Source: Clostridia bacterium
GTDB taxonomy: Bacteria > Bacillota > Clostridia > Oscillospirales > CAG-272
Length of the DNA stretch: 35,677 nucleotides
Direction: 5' to 3'
Assembly (NCBI GenBank): GCA_017503325.1
Contig: JAFVTI010000007.1
Coordinates: 1 to 35,677, forward strand
Position 1 is the stretch's first letter, and every line of letters begins with the position of its first letter. Positions 31,474 to 35,677 of this stretch are shown piece by piece. The notes under the pieces were generated by a model. It worked only from the letters and a program-made list of their open reading frames with translations. It was not told the origin of the DNA and made no database searches. A program made the translations under genes and the position numbers.

Positions 31474-33720
31474 ATGAGAAACAGATTTATCTGTCTGACG
31501 CTGAGCATGCTGATGCTTCTGACTGTTTTTCTGACCGGCTGTCAAAATGATGATGACCAGGCGGACGTTGAACAGATCTCCGGTATCACGCTGACCATGT
31601 GGGTCATTTCCGAGAAGGAAGTTGCGAACACCGATGAAGAGATGGCAGAGCTGAAGGCTGAGCTGCAGGCAAAGCACGGTAACGGTCCCGCTTATGAGGC
31701 TGCTGTTGCCGAGGCTGAAGCAACCAGAGCTGCTTATGATAAGGTTGAAGCCGAGATCACCAAGATCACCAAGTCTAAGTTCAAGGTAAACCTTGACCTT
31801 TACTTCTATACCGAAGAGCAGTACTTCGGCGAGCAGGAGTTCGACCGTGAAAAATATGAGGGTATGAAGATGAACGGCGCTTCTGATGAAGAGATCGAAG
31901 AGTATCTTGAGAAGTGCGGTAAGCTGATTTATACCAATATTCAGAATGAAGAGTATCAGCTGCTCAAGGAAAAGGCAGCCAAGGCGCTCAAGAAGTACCT
32001 CAAGGATGCCAAGGCAGACGGCAGAGTTGACACCGATAAGCTCAAAGAAGAATTCTACGCTGAGCATCCCGAGTATGCAGAATTTGCCAACGTATCGGAT
32101 GACGATGAGGAAGAGACCGAGGTCGTTGAAGAGGTTACCTCTTACAACGAGTACGAGATCGCCGAGATCGTTTATCCCGAGCTGGAGAAGCACCAGATCG
32201 ACATCATCTATCTGTCCGGCTTTGAACGCTACAACGATTTCATCGAAAACGAGTGGATCCAGCCCCTGGACGAGGAGATCGCCGGTGCTTCCAGAAAGCT
32301 GACCGACTACATTTCCGCAACTCTGCTGGGTGGTGTACAGATCGAGGGTTCTACTTATGCGATCCCCAATAACGTTTCCATTGGCGAATACACCTACATG
32401 ACGATCGACAAGGAGTTGTTCGATAAGTACTACTACAACATCACCGATATCGAGGACGTTCTGGACTGCAGATACTTCCTGGCTGACGTTGTCAAGTACG
32501 AGCCCGACGTTCTTCCTCTGAACTCCACCTACGAGGAGTGCATGAACATGCTGGTTTGGTACTGGTCCATGACTTATGAGGAGCAGGAAGAGTCCGAGCA
32601 GGAAGAAGAGAATGAGGACATCGGTGACATCGGTGACGCTGAAGGTGAAGAGGGCGAAGAGGAAGAGCTTCCGCTCTTTGATTACTACTTCGACGAGGAC
32701 GGCAACACCTTCTCGATGTTCGGCACCGTATATGGCGGCGCTGCAAACCGCAACCGCGGAAGCATTCGTCTGCAATTCAACAATCTGTTTACCAAGGCTG
32801 ACTACCTGGATATCCTCCGCGAGCTGATGACCTTCAAGTTTGAGGGCTACTTCGGCGAAGCAGCTGAGGGTCAGACCGTTGCAGTTGACTTTGTCAAGGG
32901 CAACTCCGACATCAAGAAGGCAATGGAAAAGGACGGTTACTACACTGCTGAAAACGGCAGAAAGTACTATGCTGTCATTGCCGAGTATCCCGAAGCAACC
33001 GAGAACGAGCTGTACGGCAACATGTTCGCAGTCAGCGCATATTCTCACTTTGCAGTCGGCAGATCCATGGACGTCATTACCTACCTGAATACCAACTCCA
33101 CCATTCGTAACCTGCTTCAGTACGGTATCGAAGGCAAGAACTACGAGCTCAGCGAGCCCAGCGAGGGACAGGTGTTGACCATGCTCAACGATGATTACCA
33201 GATGGCTCTGGAGAAGACCGGTAACGTATTCATGGCACATCCCGGCGAGGGCAAGAGAGCTGACGCTTGGGAAGGCGCAAGAGAGCAGAACAACGAGTCT
33301 CTGATCGACCCGCTGCTTGGCTTTGATTTCAATACCATTCTGGACGGCGACGAGAACGGCCTTGACTGTGACGGTCTCTATCTTGCTGCAAAGCCCAAGG
33401 ATGATCCCGATTACGAGCCCAAGGGTCTGATCGACAAGATGACCGTTAAGAGCGCAGAGATCCAGGCAAGACTGGATGCTTGCACCAATATCAACGAGCT
33501 CAACGAGTTGATCGACGTGCTTAAGGAAGAGCTGAAGGATTCCACCAAGGACAACGCATGGATCAAGAAGGCGAACAATTCTGCGTACAGCCCTGATGAT
33601 GCAAGTGCGACCCTCGAGGATGATGATCCTTCCAACGACGATCTGTCCAAGGGTAACTCTCCTTACACCATTTACTTCAACTGGCTGACCGAGTACGGCT
33701 ACGACGTACCCGCGCAATAA
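31474..33720 (+). CDS. Large extracellular solute-binding-type lipoprotein
   Basis: A 748-residue lipoprotein with signal peptide and lipobox LTG-Cys23, started by ATG at 31474 after AAGGAGG. The mature protein opens with ISGITLTMWVISEKE, resembling the first strand of extracellular solute-binding proteins of sugar ABC transporters. Later blocks such as HQIDIIYLSGFERYNDFIEN and GVQIEGSTYAIPNN also fit that fold. Two long acidic or coiled-coil-like inserts occur: residues about 45-110 and 369-400 (the second almost all Glu, Asp and Gly). No permease or ATPase gene is adjacent. Codon choice (many GCT, GTT, AAG) differs from neighbours and, with the strong promoter, suggests high expression. The ligand is unknown. 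Confidence 0.8.
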   Translation: MRNRFICLTLSMLMLLTVFLTGCQNDDDQADVEQISGITLTMWVISEKEVANTDEEMAELKAELQAKHGNGPAYEAAVAEAEATRAAYDKVEAEITKITKSKFKVNLDLYFYTEEQYFGEQEFDREKYEGMKMNGASDEEIEEYLEKCGKLIYTNIQNEEYQLLKEKAAKALKKYLKDAKADGRVDTDKLKEEFYAEHPEYAEFANVSDDDEEETEVVEEVTSYNEYEIAEIVYPELEKHQIDIIYLSGFERYNDFIENEWIQPLDEEIAGASRKLTDYISATLLGGVQIEGSTYAIPNNVSIGEYTYMTIDKELFDKYYYNITDIEDVLDCRYFLADVVKYEPDVLPLNSTYEECMNMLVWYWSMTYEEQEESEQEEENEDIGDIGDAEGEEGEEEELPLFDYYFDEDGNTFSMFGTVYGGAANRNRGSIRLQFNNLFTKADYLDILRELMTFKFEGYFGEAAEGQTVAVDFVKGNSDIKKAMEKDGYYTAENGRKYYAVIAEYPEATENELYGNMFAVSAYSHFAVGRSMDVITYLNTNSTIRNLLQYGIEGKNYELSEPSEGQVLTMLNDDYQMALEKTGNVFMAHPGEGKRADAWEGAREQNNESLIDPLLGFDFNTILDGDENGLDCDGLYLAAKPKDDPDYEPKGLIDKMTVKSAEIQARLDACTNINELNELIDVLKEELKDSTKDNAWIKKANNSAYSPDDASATLEDDDPSNDDLSKGNSPYTIYFNWLTEYGYDVPAQ

Positions 33721-33736
33721 TCAATCAAAGTTCAAG

Positions 33737-33769
33737 GGGCTGTTGCGCATGGCGCAACAGCCCTTTTTT
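33737..33769 (+). terminator. Rho-independent terminator after the lipoprotein gene
   Basis: GGGCTGTTGCGC (33737-33748) pairs perfectly with GCGCAACAGCCC (33752-33763) around ATG, followed by six T. It ends nine bases before the next start codon, so the HAD gene is read only by read-through or from an unseen promoter. Confidence 0.93.
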
Positions 33770-33777
33770 GGAGAAAT

Positions 33778-34422
33778 ATGAAATATACACACATCGTATG
33801 GGATTTTAACGGGACGCTGCTGGATGATATCAGCGCGGGGATCGATGCGGTCAACGTCATGTTGGAACGCCGCGGACTTGCTACGATCGACAGCGTCGAG
33901 ACTTATCGGGAGCTGTTTTGCTTTCCTATTATTCAATACTATGCAAAGCTCGGATTTGACTTTGAAAAAGAGGATTACTATACCGTGCTCGCGCCCGAGT
34001 GGGTAGAGATGTATCTGGAAAATTACAAGTTCAGTCCCTTGAGTGCAAACGCCAAATCGACGCTGCAGCGTCTTGGCGAGATGGGATATGCACAAACGCT
34101 GCTTTCCGCTACCGAGCTGCAAATGCTCAGAGGCCAGCTTTCAGAGCTTGGCCTGGAGCAATATTTCACAGAGGTTTGCGGCCTGGATAATATTCATGCA
34201 GGGGGCAAGATGGATGCGGCCATCGCGTGGCGCGCGGCACATCCGGATGCTGTGGCTTTGTTTGTAGGAGATACCGTGCACGACTACGAGGTGGCGCGTG
34301 CGGCAGGCGCGGATTGCGTGCTGTACAGCAAAGGTCATCAGAGCCATGCGCAGCTGTCTGCGTGCGGTTGTCCAATCATCGAGGATCTTTCCGAGCTGAT
34401 CAATCTTCTATTTGCCAAGTGA
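33778..34422 (+). CDS. HAD-family hydrolase
   Basis: A 214-residue protein of the haloacid dehalogenase superfamily, similar in length and cap position to phosphoglycolate phosphatases. Motif I is WDFNGTLLDD (nucleophile Asp9), motif II is LLSATE, the lysine is in GGKMDA, and motif IV is VGDTVHDYEVARAAG. In motif I the second Asp of the usual DxD is Asn11, a change known from some HAD subgroups that could lower phosphatase activity or mark a different chemistry. GGAG lies only about five bases before the ATG, inside the tail of the preceding terminator. Confidence 0.9.
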   Translation: MKYTHIVWDFNGTLLDDISAGIDAVNVMLERRGLATIDSVETYRELFCFPIIQYYAKLGFDFEKEDYYTVLAPEWVEMYLENYKFSPLSANAKSTLQRLGEMGYAQTLLSATELQMLRGQLSELGLEQYFTEVCGLDNIHAGGKMDAAIAWRAAHPDAVALFVGDTVHDYEVARAAGADCVLYSKGHQSHAQLSACGCPIIEDLSELINLLFAK

Positions 34423-34740
34423 TTCCACCAGCTCACGCAAGTGGTAGCAGGCCCGCAGATAGGCATCGCGATCACCCGTGACGGCACAGGCTTTGGTAAC
34501 CGACAACTGAATATCAATCTGATCAAGAACCGCAAGCGGCACAAAAAGCGAAAGCAAGCCCTTGCGGTTTTTCCATGTCTGTTTTGCACCGTCGGGAGAG
34601 GGAAGGGCGTCGGATCCTTCACACAACGAATCGATCTCATTCAGCATTTCGCTGCGTACCGAGCACACGTATATATAATTGAAGAAAACGATCAGGACAA
34701 GACTGCATAGGATAAGTGCTGACAATCGCATTCGGCTCAT
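34408..34740 (-). CDS. DUF4363 family protein
   Basis: A 110-residue protein with one N-terminal transmembrane segment (LSALILCSLVLIVFFNYIYV) and a helical extracytoplasmic domain. The size and the conserved partner position match DUF4363, which is often found directly after a DUF421 (YetF-like) gene in spore-forming Firmicutes. Its ATG overlaps the stop of the DUF421 gene as ATGA, a sign of coupled translation. Its 3' end overlaps the convergent HAD gene by 15 bases. The function is unknown; a membrane complex with the DUF421 protein is likely. Confidence 0.8.
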   Translation of the reverse strand: MSRMRLSALILCSLVLIVFFNYIYVCSVRSEMLNEIDSLCEGSDALPSPDGAKQTWKNRKGLLSLFVPLAVLDQIDIQLSVTKACAVTGDRDAYLRACYHLRELVESLGK

Positions 34741-35408
34741 TTGTGCCTCCTCTCAATTCGGACGTTTCCGAGATCGTCTGTCATCATATAAAAAACCTGC
34801 TCAGGCGTGACTCCTTGGTCACGCATTTGTTTCTGCGCCCAGACGCGATCCTTGCCAATCGAGCGCAGAGTCTGATCCGAATATACTCCGTCGCAGTAAA
34901 CGATGTGCTGAATTCCCGGTTCGGGCACAGTCATCCCCAGCATTTCGGAGGTGGGCGGCGTGCAGGATGCTTTTGTGATAATACTGATCTTGCCGTTGCT
35001 TTCCAGGATGGCGTATTGAACCTGGTCGATGTCGGATACGTTGTTTTGCCTCAGCTCACACATCAGCTCGTCCAGGGAAATGCGTACCCTTTGCATTTGA
35101 TGTCGGTCAGCGCGTCCGTTGTGAATCAGAATGGTTGGCTTGGGGGATATCAGCTTTTTCAGCGCGGGATATTTTAAGGAAAGCCCCGAAGCGATCACCT
35201 CCAGCGATGCGAGTGTAGCTACGGGAATGATTGCATAAAGCAGGGGAGTGTTCTTGTCCGTGATGGGGATGGTGGAGATCTCGGAGAGCAACAGTGTGAT
35301 GACCAGGTCGGTCACCTCAAGCTCTCCGAGCTGCCGCTTGCCCATCAAGCGCATGATGGCGATTAAGAATACATAGATCAAAATGGTACGGAACAGAATG
35401 GTGAACAT
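34737..35408 (-). CDS. DUF421 (YetF-like) membrane protein
   Basis: A 223-residue protein with two or three N-terminal transmembrane segments (LFRTILIYVFLIAIMRLMGKRQLGEL and onward) and a cytoplasmic YetF-type domain (PTILIHNGRADRHQMQRVRISLDELMCELRQ). In Bacillus, YetF and relatives are linked to spore or membrane functions. The ATG at 35408 is preferred because GGAG lies six bases before it; a TTG at 35426 is in frame but lies upstream of that site. It forms an overlapping pair with the DUF4363 gene. Confidence 0.88.
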   Translation of the reverse strand: MFTILFRTILIYVFLIAIMRLMGKRQLGELEVTDLVITLLLSEISTIPITDKNTPLLYAIIPVATLASLEVIASGLSLKYPALKKLISPKPTILIHNGRADRHQMQRVRISLDELMCELRQNNVSDIDQVQYAILESNGKISIITKASCTPPTSEMLGMTVPEPGIQHIVYCDGVYSDQTLRSIGKDRVWAQKQMRDQGVTPEQVFYMMTDDLGNVRIERRHK

Positions 35409-35528
35409 AGATTTCTCCGAAAACAATATTGCTATTATTATGAAATAAGGAAGCGATTTTATGAGCGGAAATTTATGTCGCAGAAGTGTTGTGCATGGTG
35501 CACAAAATCGAATTCAAATCCATATATA

Positions 35529-35575
35529 CTTTGTCAAAACCCACACTTGACAAAGCGGAGGGAAAGTGGTAGAAT
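35529..35575 (+). promoter_or_regulatory. Strong promoter whose -35 lies in an inverted repeat
   Basis: TTGACA (35547-35552), 17 bases, TAGAAT (35570-35575). The -35 is part of CTTTGTCAA (35529-35537) paired with TTGACAAAG (35547-35555), a 9-base palindrome with a 9-base spacer that could be an operator. The downstream gene is outside the window. Confidence 0.7.
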
Positions 35576-35633
35576 ATTCAAGGTCGCGAGAGCGGCCGCG
35601 GACATAGCAGACAAGCTTGTGGTCGATAGAAAA

Positions 35634-35677
35634 AAGTCAAAAATTTTCGAAAAAAGTTTTGAAAAACCTATTGACAA
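35634..35677 (+). promoter_or_regulatory. Possible second promoter at the window end (rRNA-operon-like)
   Basis: An A/T-rich stretch with phased A- and T-runs leads to TTGACA at 35671-35676, where the window stops, about 125 bases after the previous TTGACA. Tandem promoters with AT-rich upstream sequence are typical of clostridial rRNA operons, so a 16S gene may follow. The -10 cannot be seen. Confidence 0.35.

Noticed and set aside
31459..33717. 752-residue open frame opposite the large lipoprotein
   Set aside because: Antisense shadow of a gene with clear signal peptide, ribosome binding site, promoter and terminator.
35461..35550. 29-codon frame with AAGGA upstream before the terminal promoter
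   Set aside because: It ends inside the -35 box, has no hydrophobic or conserved pattern and is short enough to occur by chance.

Overview
The window looks like chromosomal DNA of an endospore-forming member of the Bacillota, class Clostridia, probably from an anaerobic gut-type lineage. The reasons are the spoIIGA-sigE pair, the dgt-dnaG-rpoD cluster, a two-gene SUF-like (SufC/SufB) iron-sulfur system, an O-acetylhomoserine methionine route, strong AGGAGG-type ribosome binding sites and TTGACA/17/TATAAT promoters. Species cannot be named from the sequence. No tRNA, rRNA, CRISPR array or prophage was recognised. A promoter-like stretch at the very end may lead into an rRNA operon outside the window.

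Layout. 1-330: 3' end of an IS200/IS605 transposase with right-end hairpins. 331-3030: leftward mnmA, a metallophosphoesterase and trmL (two tRNA anticodon-base modification genes). 3134-8306: secA, two integral membrane proteins of unknown function and a 47-residue Q/N-rich mini-protein. 8368-11414: pcrA helicase and a cytidylate-kinase-like P-loop protein. 11425-13819: leftward metY-metA methionine operon. 13865-14416: a gene-free composite of nested palindromic repeats. 14477-18519: two PlsC-type acyltransferases, the SufC/SufB pair, a DUF5662 protein and a 56-residue membrane peptide. 18569-20376 (leftward): a lipoprotein and a PlsC-like protein that has lost catalytic motifs but carries a zinc ribbon. 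20473-22333: spoIIGA and sigE, separated by two tandem 148-bp structured repeats. 22350-22618: repeat-rich spacer. 22618-23016 (leftward): a small membrane protein. 23134-23505: rpmE with a consensus promoter and terminator. 23611-26617: NUDIX, hflX, NUDIX and yigZ, tightly packed. 26643-27003: a large symmetric multi-hairpin palindrome. 27212-31166: dgt-dnaG-rpoD. 31369-33769: a 748-residue solute-binding-type lipoprotein transcribed alone. 33778-35408: a HAD hydrolase, then leftward DUF421 and DUF4363 genes. 35529-35677: one or two promoters pointing out of the window.

How the genes fit together. Most are housekeeping: protein export (SecA), DNA repair and replication (PcrA, DnaG), dNTP control (Dgt), transcription (RpoD), translation (L31, HflX, MnmA, TrmL), phospholipid synthesis (PlsC proteins), Fe-S assembly and methionine synthesis. 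SpoIIGA is the protease that activates pro-sigma-E in the mother cell, so that pair is a functional unit.

The most unusual content is between the genes. Several families of hairpin-forming repeats occur: the 148-bp tandem repeats ahead of sigE, GTAGGG-started paired palindromes in at least four places, a structured terminator element in two places with paired base changes, and two inverted copies of a four-hairpin element whose stems differ but remain complementary. The last pattern suggests that local hairpins in RNA or single-stranded DNA are maintained. No new protein-based defence or metabolic system was identified.
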